Made by a program: the position numbers and the translations under genes. The notes beneath the pieces were generated by a model that did no database searches, was not told where the DNA came from, and saw only the letters and a program-made list of their open reading frames with translations. A DNA stretch of 64,000 nt from Capsaspora owczarzaki ATCC 30864. Its lineage: Eukaryota > Opisthokonta > Filasterea. Numbering within the stretch: the stretch's first letter is position 1; each line of letters starts with the position of its first letter. The DNA is taken from assembly GCF_000151315.2 (NCBI RefSeq), contig NW_011887295.1, forward strand, positions 1,237,205-1,301,204, written 5' to 3'. Positions 46,079 to 56,312 of the stretch are shown piece by piece.

Positions 46079-46921
46079 GCTGACGGTGCTCTCGGTATTC
46101 CTGGTGCTGAGAAACATTCCCTCGGTCACAAAATTGCGCGCAAACTTTCTTGGCGAAAACATCACGATACGAAATCCCAAGACAGCAGCGGAGAGGTTGG
46201 TGCAGAACGCGGTAGCTTTTCCGGCACGACGACACCGGCGCTTGCAAAAGCAAACGAGTCGATGGTGCACTCCCGCTCTGCAAGGTCGCTCGATCAGTTG
46301 TCGTCGCTCTCGGGCTCGCGCTCGTCGCTGTCGTCCGAATCCAAACCTTCGTTTGTTGGCCAGACGCTTGCAGCTGTCGGCCATGCTCTCCGCAAGCCCC
46401 TGCATTCTCGCAAAGAGCACGGCGGCGGGAGCAAATCCACGCCCGAGTTTAAATCCGACGGTGCACCGGTGCCCAGCGCTGGCCCTGCAGAGATGCCAGA
46501 TTTCAGCGAGCTGACGGCTGCTTTGATGACGGGTGCCAAGAACAACTCCTCTTCAACTGTAGCGGCTGAAGCCAAACCAGTCGAGTTCCGTGCGTCCATC
46601 TCTGGCACGGGTGTCGGCTCCCGTCCTCGTGAGTTGGAAGCCAGCTCTAACTCTCACGCTAGCAAGGGCTCTGGCGCTGGCCCGAGCGCAAGCAGTCCAG
46701 GACTGTCCGAATCGGCCTCAAGTCCGGCCACCGATTCTGCCGACACTGATTCCTCGTCTGTGCGGCATTCCACAACCTCCATTCTCCCTCGTACGCCCGA
46801 AACCACCACGTCGACCGAGGCGGAAGTGTTTGTCACGGCGGCTCCACAGCCAGAGTCGACTCTGGCCGTGCCGGCTCCGTCAAAACCCCTTCGCGTGACC
46901 CTGAAGCAATCGGAATTGTAG
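43379..46921 (+). CDS. Large RGS-domain protein
   Basis: A single 1180-residue open frame without introns. One RGS domain at about 436-565: TKWAESFDGLLTDPIGLQ, LVFFLQGEYSDENILFW, MKHDSYTRFLKSEHF. These match the RGS helical bundle that speeds GTP hydrolysis by G-protein alpha subunits. The flanking 430 N-terminal and about 600 C-terminal residues are Ser/Ala/Thr-rich, coded by repeated AGC/CAG/GCT triplets, and look disordered. No DEP, GGL, PDZ or kinase domain is visible, so this is not one of the standard multidomain RGS classes. Runs of Ser with basic residues (near 575-600 and 970-1010) could be phosphorylation-rich. Likely cytosolic or membrane-associated; partner G protein unknown. Confidence 0.9.
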
Positions 46922-47309
46922 CTGCGCCATTGTGTCTGTGTGTCGGACAGTAGCTTTGCAGGTGTGGAACTCGAGGTTTGTTTGTTCTAGCTGCTTTCTG
47001 CACCCTTTCTGCGATTGCTCCCCCAAAGTTTTTGTTTGTATTTGTGTTTGTATTTCGCTGTGGTGATTTTTGGTTTGAATTTTTGTTACTCTCTCAGGTT
47101 TTTAACCCTCTACGCTTATATAAAGCTTTTCATCAGTTTGCACGATCCTATGCTTACACGTGGATGAAGAAGGCTTGAAAAAAAATCGGTGAAGCTATAT
47201 CACATCTAAACATTGAATCATAACAACGTGAACTCAAAATACAACCTGAAATCGGGGGGAAAGCAACAAAAAGGATTAACAGAAGAAAAATTTGGAAAGG
47301 CGCAGCTCT
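46922..47309. other. Convergent 3' region
   Basis: 388 bases between facing stop codons of the RGS gene and the minus-strand Ser/Ala-rich gene. AT-rich, no gene seen. Confidence 0.65.
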
Positions 47310-50171
47310 CTACGCGTCGTCCTCATCATCATCAACAATAACACCATCGCCGTAAGAATCATCGTCTGACTCGTCGTCGATTTGAATGCCATCATCGTCA
47401 TCGCTGTCATCATTGGCGGCGTCGAACGACGGTGTTGCGGGTTTTGCAATAACGTCGGGCTCTGACACGGAACTTTGGGGCGGAGGCAAGAGTGGGTTTG
47501 GCCCAAAGGCCTGGTCTGCGGAGAGCCGCGGTGATCGCAACGCACCGCCCGTAGAGTCCACAGCGGTCGTGATGCCGCTTTGATTCTCCAGCGACGCAAT
47601 GCTACCGCCGAGCGAGTTCATGCTCAACCGCTTGGCGCGTTGTGCCTGTTGGTCGCAAATAACAGTTGAAATACCATCGAGCGTTGCAGCATCAACGAGC
47701 GAGTTTGGCGCGAGGCGAACAAGCAGCGACGATGCAATCAAGTTGGCAAGACGAACGGCGAGCACCGTGGTGTTGTCAGGAGAGAGCCCTGAAAAGATGT
47801 TGTACCTCAGGCAGACGGCGGACGGATGGGAGTTGGTCGGATTCTGGACTGGGTCGCACACAGCGCACAACTCGAACGAGGACGGACGCTCGGCGCTCCT
47901 GGCTCCATCTGCAACATTGGTTGGTGTTGCTGCAAAAAATGACGCAGCCGAGGTCGGGTCGCAGTTTGGGGACGCACCATTTCCGACAGACACGTCCAAG
48001 GACGATGGTGACGGAAGCGTCGAGTTTGGAGTGATGGGTGCGCTGCCCTTGTTCATCCACGCAGCGCGCGTGGCGTTTGGAAGCGCCAGAAGTGACGTAG
48101 TGCTGGCGGGTGTTGTTGCTGCGGTGGCGAGTAAAGCAGCACACACGGGCGCCGGGCGTTGCATTGCGCGGTCATCGACGAGCTGTGCACACATGGTGAA
48201 CAAGCGCCCGAGAACGCGCACCAACGACGATGCCGATGAGTTGTTGTCCAGCGAGGACATGGACGAGAGCGATCCAGTGGATCCCGTCGAGTTTGTCGGG
48301 CAGAGGCTGAGGTGCGACGTGATGGAGGCGCGCGGGGAGCGCATCATGGGAGACGACGATCCACTGTTGCTGCCGCTCCCTCCGCCATTGCCACCACCGG
48401 CACCGGGCAAGCCAGAGCCGTGCGTGGGGGGTGAGATCAAGCTCGACGTGGACGACAACGAGGACGAGCTCGAGTTTGGCGGGGTTAGCGGTGACGACGC
48501 ATTCGGGCCACAGTCCGACATGACGCCTTCAAAGGGCATCTCGCCGCCACCACCAACGAAGGGGCTCGGCTGGCGCTCTGTGGAAACGGCCACAGTCACA
48601 TCCGAGACGGTGCGGCCGATCGGCGGCCCAACACCGACGCCATACAATGGCCAGTTCGTGTTGGAGCTTGTGGCGCGGTTGCGATGGTGGAGCTCGCTCG
48701 AGCTAGGGCTGGTCGACGGCGACGGGCCCATGGCACCCCAGTAGAGCGGCATGGCCGGCACCTGCGGCTGCGTGGCCGGCGAGAGCAGACTGTTGCCACT
48801 AGTGCTGCGGATTGGCCTTGTGACGTGTCCGCTCCCAGGTGCGTAGCTTGGTACGGAGGCCGTGTGTGACGGAGGCTGTCGAGCATGGCCCCGTCTTGCA
48901 TTATTGTTGGTATTGTTGGTAGTGGTGGAGCTCGGAAGCGGCGGCGGGGATCGCGAAGGCCGAGTGGTTGCAATAGCAGTCGATAATGCCGTCAACATTG
49001 CTGCCGATGAAGCCGCAGATGGCGGTGAAGAGTTTGCTGTTGTTGTTGTTGGTGTTGTTGTTGACAGTGATGAAGTTGATGCTCCGGGATTAGCTGCTTC
49101 CAAGTTTGGCGATTTGCTCGCTGAGCCCGACACAGCAGCATTGGGAGCAGCAGCAACAGCAACAGCAGCAGTACGCAAGGCTGATGATGATGATGATAAC
49201 GAAGAGGACGACAAAGGAGCGGTTGGGCCTTGCTTTGGTAGAGCGGCCTGTGCTTGTCCCTGACCAACGACCTCTGGGAGCTGGCTGTCATGAACAGCGT
49301 CTGAATGAACAAGCAGCAGTGCTGCGTCATTGAGCGCAGTTGCTGAAGTGCTTGTCGCCGTCTGCGAGCCCTGCGCCCGCTCGTGCGTCCCCGCCACCGC
49401 CGCTGGATGCGTGTGCTCGGTGAGTGCACTGCTGGGACGCCCTGTGCCAGCCACTCGGCCGCGCTCGGCGTGCTCGCTGCTCGTCCCGATTAACAGGGTG
49501 TCCCCCACCATATTTGGTGCGCCGGCCTGGGCCTGGAATGGCGACCGCGCAGCCGCAGCGGACGACTCTGCCACGGCGCCCGCAGTCACAGGCAAGTCCA
49601 CTGGCACCGACGACAGGCCGGCGCGGGCGGCGGCGGGCTCGGTCGACGCGGTGGCCGAGGGGTGAGCCGCGGGTGATTGGCAGACGAATGCCGCGTCGTC
49701 TGCCACAGCCACTGCTGCTGCTGCTGCTGCTGCTGCGACGGGTGCTCCTGGTGTGCTGGTTGCTGCTGCGTGGAGCGCATTGTTGTTGGAGCGCCGTCGG
49801 GTGAGGACGGCCGACTGCTGCATCTGCAGTGGCTTGGCTGACGCGGTGGCTGCTGCTGCTGGCGGGAAGCCGCCGAGATCATTCTGCTCTGATTGGTGAT
49901 CTACGTCCAGCACCTCGCTCCCACTGTGCATCCCAGCACCAGCACCACCAGCACCACCAGCACCGCCACCCAGCGCATACGACGCATGCTCGGGCGCAGC
50001 TGCCTCGTCGCTGGCGTGCTGCTTCTGCTTGTGCAGCCGTCGCTGGGACGATCGTCGACCAAGTCCCGCCGCTGGCTGCTGCAGAGTGCCACCCCCGCTG
50101 GTGCTTCCCTCATGGATGCAGCCATCAATGCTTGCAGCATGTTGCTGCTGCTGGTCGTGGACGTGCGACAT
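47310..50171 (-). CDS. Unrecognised Ser/Ala-rich protein with acidic tail
   Basis: Single 953-residue frame on the minus strand with GC-rich codon use. I do not recognise it. The N-terminal 600 residues are low complexity (Gln/His near the start, long Ala, Ser, Thr and Asn runs). A less repetitive part at about 655-860 contains Cys/Leu-rich stretches (LVRVLGRLFTMCAQL, FELCAVCDPVQN, TTVLAVRLANLIASSLLVRL) and may be a folded domain. The last 45 residues are strongly acidic (DDSDDDDGIQIDDESDDD). There is no signal peptide or membrane helix. The opposite strand also has a long open frame (47599-48744), but its composition fits an antisense shadow. Confidence 0.7.
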   Translation of the reverse strand: MSHVHDQQQQHAASIDGCIHEGSTSGGGTLQQPAAGLGRRSSQRRLHKQKQHASDEAAAPEHASYALGGGAGGAGGAGAGMHSGSEVLDVDHQSEQNDLGGFPPAAAATASAKPLQMQQSAVLTRRRSNNNALHAAATSTPGAPVAAAAAAAAVAVADDAAFVCQSPAAHPSATASTEPAAARAGLSSVPVDLPVTAGAVAESSAAAARSPFQAQAGAPNMVGDTLLIGTSSEHAERGRVAGTGRPSSALTEHTHPAAVAGTHERAQGSQTATSTSATALNDAALLLVHSDAVHDSQLPEVVGQGQAQAALPKQGPTAPLSSSSLSSSSSALRTAAVAVAAAPNAAVSGSASKSPNLEAANPGASTSSLSTTTPTTTTANSSPPSAASSAAMLTALSTAIATTRPSRSPPPLPSSTTTNNTNNNARRGHARQPPSHTASVPSYAPGSGHVTRPIRSTSGNSLLSPATQPQVPAMPLYWGAMGPSPSTSPSSSELHHRNRATSSNTNWPLYGVGVGPPIGRTVSDVTVAVSTERQPSPFVGGGGEMPFEGVMSDCGPNASSPLTPPNSSSSSLSSTSSLISPPTHGSGLPGAGGGNGGGSGSNSGSSSPMMRSPRASITSHLSLCPTNSTGSTGSLSSMSSLDNNSSASSLVRVLGRLFTMCAQLVDDRAMQRPAPVCAALLATAATTPASTTSLLALPNATRAAWMNKGSAPITPNSTLPSPSSLDVSVGNGASPNCDPTSAASFFAATPTNVADGARSAERPSSFELCAVCDPVQNPTNSHPSAVCLRYNIFSGLSPDNTTVLAVRLANLIASSLLVRLAPNSLVDAATLDGISTVICDQQAQRAKRLSMNSLGGSIASLENQSGITTAVDSTGGALRSPRLSADQAFGPNPLLPPPQSSVSEPDVIAKPATPSFDAANDDSDDDDGIQIDDESDDDSYGDGVIVDDDEDDA

Positions 50172-50875
50172 GCTTGATAGTCAGGAGAGAGCCAAAACCA
50201 GAGCGCGCCTTCTCTTTCTCAGAAAATCTCTCTCGCTCTGACTCGCTTGTGAGGGGCTGCCCTGTTGTGTGTCTGCTTCAGTCGTCGGTTTTTGGCTTCA
50301 GTTGGATGCAATGAGCACTTTGCTGCAAAATAAAACACAATGATGGTCTCGAAAAAAAAAAAAAAAAAAAAAAAAACAGAGGAAAGCTCGTCAACAGAAA
50401 CTGAGACTGGTTGAAAATGTCAAGGAAATATTGAAAAATGATCTACCAGCCCCAAAAAAAAAAAAAAAAAAAAAAAAAAAACAATGATACAGTAATGAAA
50501 GACAAGGCGCATCAAAAAAGGAGAAAAATCAAATGCCGCGAACGTGCCTTTTGTTTGCTTGCTTTTGTTTCAAACCAGAAACGGGAAGAAGGGTTTGCAG
50601 GGCGAGGCACAACAAGAAACGGAAAAAAAGGGCGAAAATGGGTATTGATCCCAAAACCAAATCACCAAGGATACAGCAACCTCCAAGGGGTGGTAGAAGA
50701 CAAAGTCATAAAACATGTAATCCAAAATGGAGGATCAGAACAAAGTACAAAGAAATCAACAACAAAGCAAAAGAAGAAGAAAAAAATCCACAAACAACCA
50801 TTCAACCTACGCTTCAAAGTCACAGGGACAAGAACCAAAAAAAAAAAAAACACTGTTTCACTATTGTTGGCTGTT
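50172..50875. other. Intergenic with poly-A tracts
   Basis: About 700 bases between MIC60's stop and the next minus-strand gene's start. A tracts near 50352-50376 and 50454-50481. Lys-rich open frames on the plus strand here derive from A-rich DNA and are not called. Confidence 0.65.
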
Positions 50876-53006
50876 TTACGCAAGCCCTTGAGCAGCAAGG
50901 CTGGCAAAGGAAGTCAAAAGCGCGGCTGCTTGCTCGGCTTCAAGAGTAGCGCGCGCTTCCTTGAGCCAGTCGTTGGCCAGACGGCGCGGCCAGCCTTTGA
51001 GCTGATTCAAGTGCCGTGCGGCGCTGTCGAGATCGCCGTGGCGGATGTAGTACTCGGCGCGGGCAACGATCGAGTCGGGATCATCGCCGGCGACAAGTCC
51101 TTTACGCTCCAGCATAAAGACGCTAAAGAACGAGGACAGGGCATGCGCAATCACGCCATCCTCGGCTTCTGGCACGAGGGCAACACGTCGCACAGCGCGC
51201 TTGACATTCTCGAGTCGGAGAGTGAGGAAGGAGAGCGTGCGCGGACCGTGGTCCAAAACGGCCTCAGGAATGCTGTCGAGGGCAGTCTGTACCATCGCAC
51301 TGCCAGCACCCGCAATGCGCAGCGCCTCCACCTCGGTGCGGACGGGCAGTCCCGCCTTCAACTTGCTCGCCAGGGCCGTCGTCGTGAGGAAGAACTTTTG
51401 GGTTTCCTGGCTCTGGTAATGGGCATGCGCTTGGGTGTCGAGCACAGACTCGAGAGCTTTCGTTCGGACAAGCAACGATTGCAGCACAGCCAGTCGTTGG
51501 GCTCGCTCTCGGCCCAGAGCGAGGGCGGAATGCAACTCCCACTCCTCGGAAATGTCCTTCTCGCGAGCCTTCAGCTCGGCAGCAAAATTGGCAGTCAACG
51601 CATCCTTCTGGGTCGCAAGTCGATGCTGCAAGTCATGTGCGAAGGTAGCCAGCAACTGCTCGCGTTCGTGTTTGCGCGTTTCCTGGTGATCCCGGACTGC
51701 AGCGGCGAGCTCTGTGGCGGCACGTTGTCGGATGTGTGCTAGTTGTCGAGCCATCGCTTCGTTAGACACTGTGCCATCGATAGAGGCCACGTCGAGGTCG
51801 GTCACAGACGAAGAAGAAGAAGAAGAAGAAGACGAAGAAGAAGCCGTGTTGTCGGCAGACGCCCGAATGACGCGCTCGAGCTGCTCGACACGGTGAAGCA
51901 TCTCGGTCAAGTCAGTTGGCTGCGCAGCAGCGCTCTCGTGGCCGACGGGGTGGGACGAGGTGTCTGTTGGCGTGTGCAGGGACGCTTCTGCTGCGGCGGA
52001 GCCAGGGGCGACAACATCTGCCGGCAAGTCGGTTGCGGGAATGGCGGCCAAAGCAGCAGCTACGACGGGTGCTGCTTCGCCTGCAGGTGCAGTGGTGTCT
52101 GGAGTGGCGGCGTCCGCTGTGGCAGGCGCTGGTGCAGCATCCACTGCTGGAGTAGCAGGGGCAGCTGGGTTGGTCTCTGCAACCACAGACTCTGCGGCAG
52201 TCGTGGCAGGGCTCACAGCAGCGGCGGCGGCAGCAGCGGTCGCCTCTGACTTTTCAGCTGCGGGCTTTTTGGTTGACTTGCTGCTGGCTTTGACAGGCGG
52301 TTTGCTCTGTGACAGCAAAAGCGGAAAAGGACAAAAAAAAAGCATCAAAGTGACTAGAGTGAGTGATCCAGGGATTTTTTTTCGACTGGGCTGCTTCTCT
52401 TCTTTTGGAGAATGACCGGGTTTGACGGTTCAGAGGATATGCTGTCTGCACGGAAAATCGAAAACCACCTACCTCCTCAGGCTTGTCTGCCTGCTCTGGC
52501 TTGGCCTTTTCCGCCTTGACGCTGTCTGCCTTTTCAACCTTGTCCACCTTCTCCGTCTTTCGAATCTCGGGCATCTTGTAGCCTTGGATGGGCTTGGGTG
52601 GGGCGACAGGAGCTGGAGCGAGCTTGACGGGAGCGGGTCCGACAATTTGCTCGCCGTACGGGACGTGTTTGCGCACGGCATCGCGGGCGTCTTCGCTAAC
52701 GCTGGTCAGAGCCAGGCCTGCGGCAGCAGCTGTGACGAGCACGCCGGTGGCAATGAGGATGGCAGATCTGCCCGCGCCACTGCTGCCGCTGCCCGACGAG
52801 GACGAAGAATTGTCTCCGGCTGTGAATGAGCGAGCGCCACCCGCCGCTGCCGACGATGACGGTGGCTTGTTGGATGCACCCGTTGTCGGCGCAGACGCGA
52901 GTGCGGCAGTCCGTGTCGCGAACGCGCGCACCGTCGTGTTCGGGGTTGCAGCCGCGGCGACGAGTGATCGCCGTGACGCCGGCCTCAGCGCAAGAGCAGC
53001 AAGCAT
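50876..53006 (-). CDS. MIC60: MICOS subunit MIC60 / mitofilin
   Basis: Inner-membrane protein that builds crista junctions. Two exons on the minus strand, 53006-52473 and 52306-50876, giving 654 aa. It has an Arg/Ala-rich mitochondrial presequence (MLAALALRPASRRSL), one membrane helix about 81-100 (ILIATGVLVTAAAAGLAL), a long Ala/Pro/Lys-rich disordered part, a 12-Ser run, a coiled-coil region about 385-480 and the conserved C-terminal mitofilin domain (KSRV-type LTLRLENVKRAVRRVALVP; DLDSAARHLNQLKGWPRRLA; DWLKEARATLEAEQA). I chose the ATG at 53006 because it begins a typical presequence; an in-frame ATG at 53036 would add ten residues. The intron is 166 bases. Confidence 0.93.
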
Positions 53007-53321
53007 GTTGGGGTTTGTTTCGGATTGCCTCAACAAGCGGAATGAAAGTTTTTTGGGGGGTTGTTTGTTTTGCTTGGAGGGTGGTCCTTTTGGCTATGAA
53101 GGGGGGGGGATAGCAAGACGAAGAACGAGAACGAGAGCCTGTTGACAGAGTCAAGAACAATGGTGAGCGAAACGAGGATCAAGTTCAAGAAAGGGGGAGC
53201 ATTGTTGACGTTGTTGTTGTTGTTCTGAGTGAACAGAGTCGGAAGAAGGGGAGAGTGGACGAGTGACAGCGAGAGAGAGAGAGGGCATTGAGAGATCGCT
53301 GAATCCAATGCAACGCCAGCC

Positions 53322-53352
<31 letters not shown>

Positions 53353-53778
53353 GCATTGTTGTTTCAAAGCCAATGGTGCATGAAAGGCGGGTGGGAAGGG
53401 GGATCAGCGAGAGAGAGAGAGAAGGAGGGGTGAGTACGATGGAGAAGATACTCGGAGATAGAGAGTGAAAGAGAGAGTGTGTGTGAGAGAGAACGATTTA
53501 CAGGCCGAAGACAAAGAAAGACTGGATTTGCTCGTCTCAGAAGCTGAGATGTGAGAGTAAAACGCGAAAGAGCGAAAACAAGCACTGCAAGTAAATTAAC
53601 AGTAGCAAAAGAGACGTTGAATGCAAAAAAGTGCATTGGCTGATTGTCAGTGAAAAGCTCAACTCAAAGCTCAATGCTTTCTGGCTTTTGAGCCTTCCGA
53701 TCGTTGTTCATTCGGTGTTAGTATCATTGTTCTAATAATTATTACTATTATTCACTCATTCTTCATTTTGTTATCTGG
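53007..53778. promoter_or_regulatory. Shared divergent promoter region MIC60 / KANSL2
   Basis: 772 bases between two start codons facing away from each other. Contains GA-rich runs and an A tract (about 53321-53348). Inferred to hold both promoters; no specific factor site can be supported. Confidence 0.5.
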
Positions 53779-56078
53779 ATGGACGACGCTGTTGCTCAAC
53801 CGCCGCTGGACGAGCACGCAGCCGCCGTCAATAATGCAGCAGATAGCACGACAGACAGCACGGACAGCGCTCTCGCCGCAGTCATTGCCGAGTCGGCCAA
53901 CACGCCGTCCGTGCCAGTGCCAGGCCCAGTGCTGCTGCACGCGCCCGCTGGCCTGACGATTGAGGCGATCGACGGGCTGCTCTTTGAAGTGGAAGCAACG
54001 ACAGGCTCCACTTCCGCTGTTGCTACTGCTGCTGCTGATGTTGCTGCTGCTGCTGCTGCTGCTGCTCCAGAACCAACAGTCACACGCAAGCGCGTTGGGA
54101 CGAACGTGCGCTACCTGCAGCAGCCTCAGAGCGGGGCAGCTGCTCAGGCCTCCGCCTCTGCCACGGCGAGCCTCATGCCGTGCACCTTCTCGGGACGCAT
54201 CTGCGTGGCAGATCGGATTCCTGGGTATGGATTCTGCGCTCGTCACATTCTGGAGGACACCACTGCGCCGTGGCGACAGTGCCAGTTTGTCTCGAGCGTC
54301 ACTGGAAAGCGCTGCCCAACGCCAGTCTCCACCTCGGCCGAGGTGATGTGCTGCGATGTTCACGTGCAGATCATGAACATGTCGCACGGTGGTGGTGCTG
54401 TTCGTCAGCCAAACCCCTCCTCTTCCTCCTCCTCCTCCTCCTCGGCGGCGGCCGAGTCCGTCGCGGCGGCCTCTTCGGCTGCTGTTGCTGCTGCTGCGGT
54501 TGCTGCTTCTGCTGCGGCTGCTGCTCTGGTTGCTGCCCAGCGGAAAAAGCGACCAGTCGAAGAGCTGTCTGCGGACGAGCTGACCAAGGTCAATGCAGCA
54601 AACAGCCAGTTGGCAGCAGTCCAGCAGCAGCAGCGAAAGCGAGTCCGGTTTTTGCAGACGCTGTCCGCACTGGGTGTTTCTGAAGAGAGCACAAAGATGC
54701 TGCAGGTGAAGCATCTTACGCAGACTACCAACAAACGCATGGGTGCCTCCCACGAGGCAATGCAGCTCGCAGCATCATCACTCAACGCCGGTCGCGATGG
54801 TACGTACCTGCTTTTTCGGCCTGCTCCTGTGTCTCATTCCTCTTGCATGCTAACGTTGCCGTGAAAATCCGTGTGTGTTGCGATTCCGAATCAGAAGACT
54901 CGAGCGACGAAGACATGGTCGAACCAGACGAAGAGTGGTTTTGCTCGAACGAGGAGGCTACTGTTCCAGGCCCTGACTCGTCCCTGGAACCGTTGGTCTT
55001 GCAAGATGATTTCCTACGTATTGATCCTCTCCGGTACGAACTTTTTTGTTCAAGTCCTTTTTCCAGAGTTGTGTTTTTGTCTTTGAAAATGCTAAAGGCG
55101 CTCAACCTCTCGTTGTGGTTGTGGAACAGAAATGCTGAAATCCTCTCTGAAAAGGAACTGTATGAATACCGAATCTCGTGCATGGAACGAATGCGCGAGC
55201 TCTACACGCAACAATTTCAGCGGTTGACGGACGTGCTGGAGCGCAAGTGTCGCTCGCTTGCCCGTACGGCTGAAGAAATTGCAGGAACGCAACTTGCGCA
55301 GCTCCCGCCCAATGCGTCAAAGTACATGACCGACAGCCTATTGGAATCCGTCGTTTCGTCGCTCTCCGATCGAGAGGGCACAATGCCGTTGCTGACTGTC
55401 TCAACCCATCAGCTCAATATTAAACGCCACCGTCGGGCAGTGGATGTGCACAACGCTCTCGCTGCCATCAGCAAGCGCGCCATCAGCGAGCAATTTGACG
55501 CGAGCGCGAAAGATCAGCCAATGGCCGTTGTCTGCGCTTTCGACAACCCGCTTGGTCGAGGCTGTCTGAACTCACCTTTGCCGCTTTCAAAGTACTGCAG
55601 TTCACGTAAGTTTTTACACGTTGCTCTTATTTGATGCGATAGGTGTGAAAAGCGTTTCACTTCTTGGCAACTGACGCATGTTGTTTTTTTCCATTTCTTC
55701 CTTGCAGATATTCTCAAGGATCCGTTGCAAGTCTTGTTTCGCCAATGCCAGTTTACCGATTCTCGCTCGGCACAAGAGACCGGGCAGCCATTGGCCTGCA
55801 CCACGCCGGTGCTGGTCTCCCAACATCCCCCGCTGTGTGCAAGCCACCTTCACCTTCATGCCTTCCCACAGCTGGATGCACGACGCGACGAAGCCAATTC
55901 GGCTGTGGCCGCGCAGGTTGCCGCCACAGCTCGTGTCACCGCGCCACTCAAACGGTCCAGCCGAGACTCGATCAGCTCCAGCAGCTCGACATCCAAACTG
56001 CGACGACCCGTTCCAGATCCTCGGCCACCCTCTGCTCCCTCCCCCATGTCAGATGTCACAATGATGTCTACCAATTAA
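53779..56078 (+). CDS. KANSL2: KANSL2-like subunit of the NSL histone acetyltransferase complex
   Basis: Four exons: 53779-54799, 54895-55033, 55130-55605, 55708-56078, giving 668 aa. Two copies of the Cys/His zinc-binding module of this family are present: first about 134-200 (CTFSGRICVADRIPGYGFC, RHILEDTTAPWRQC, CCDVHVQ) and second about 519-600 (CAFDNPLGRGC, SKYCSSHILKDPL, FRQCQF). The splice into the last exon restores SSHILKDPL, which mirrors RHILEDT in module one. KANSL2 is a scaffold of the MOF/KAT8-containing NSL complex that acetylates histone H4 at promoters. Poly-Ala and poly-Ser runs lie between the modules. An acidic stretch (EDSSDEDMVEPDEEW) follows. Nuclear location is inferred from the family. 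Confidence 0.88.
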
Positions 56079-56312
56079 GTTAACCTTGCTGTTCCCATCT
56101 CTCCTTTTTGATATTTCGTGTGGTGCAACGTTGTTGTTGTTGTTGTTGTTGTTCGATCAACACTTGAGTTTTTTTTGTTTTGTTTTTCTCTGTTTGTATT
56201 TCTTCAAGACGTTCTGTGCGTGCGAATTGATCGAGTCAAAAACGAACACAATGAGAAACCAGGAATGCTGTTTTCCCTTGCTTCCATCCCAGCTCACACC
56301 TCACACTCAGCT

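Noticed and set aside
47599-48744. A 381-codon plus-strand open frame opposite the Ser/Ala-rich gene
   Set aside because: The minus-strand frame is much longer and uses the window's preferred codons with a start and acidic end. The plus frame has no domain.
50438-51742. A 434-codon plus-strand open frame antisense to MIC60
   Set aside because: Starts in a poly-A tract and then runs antisense to the conserved mitofilin domain.
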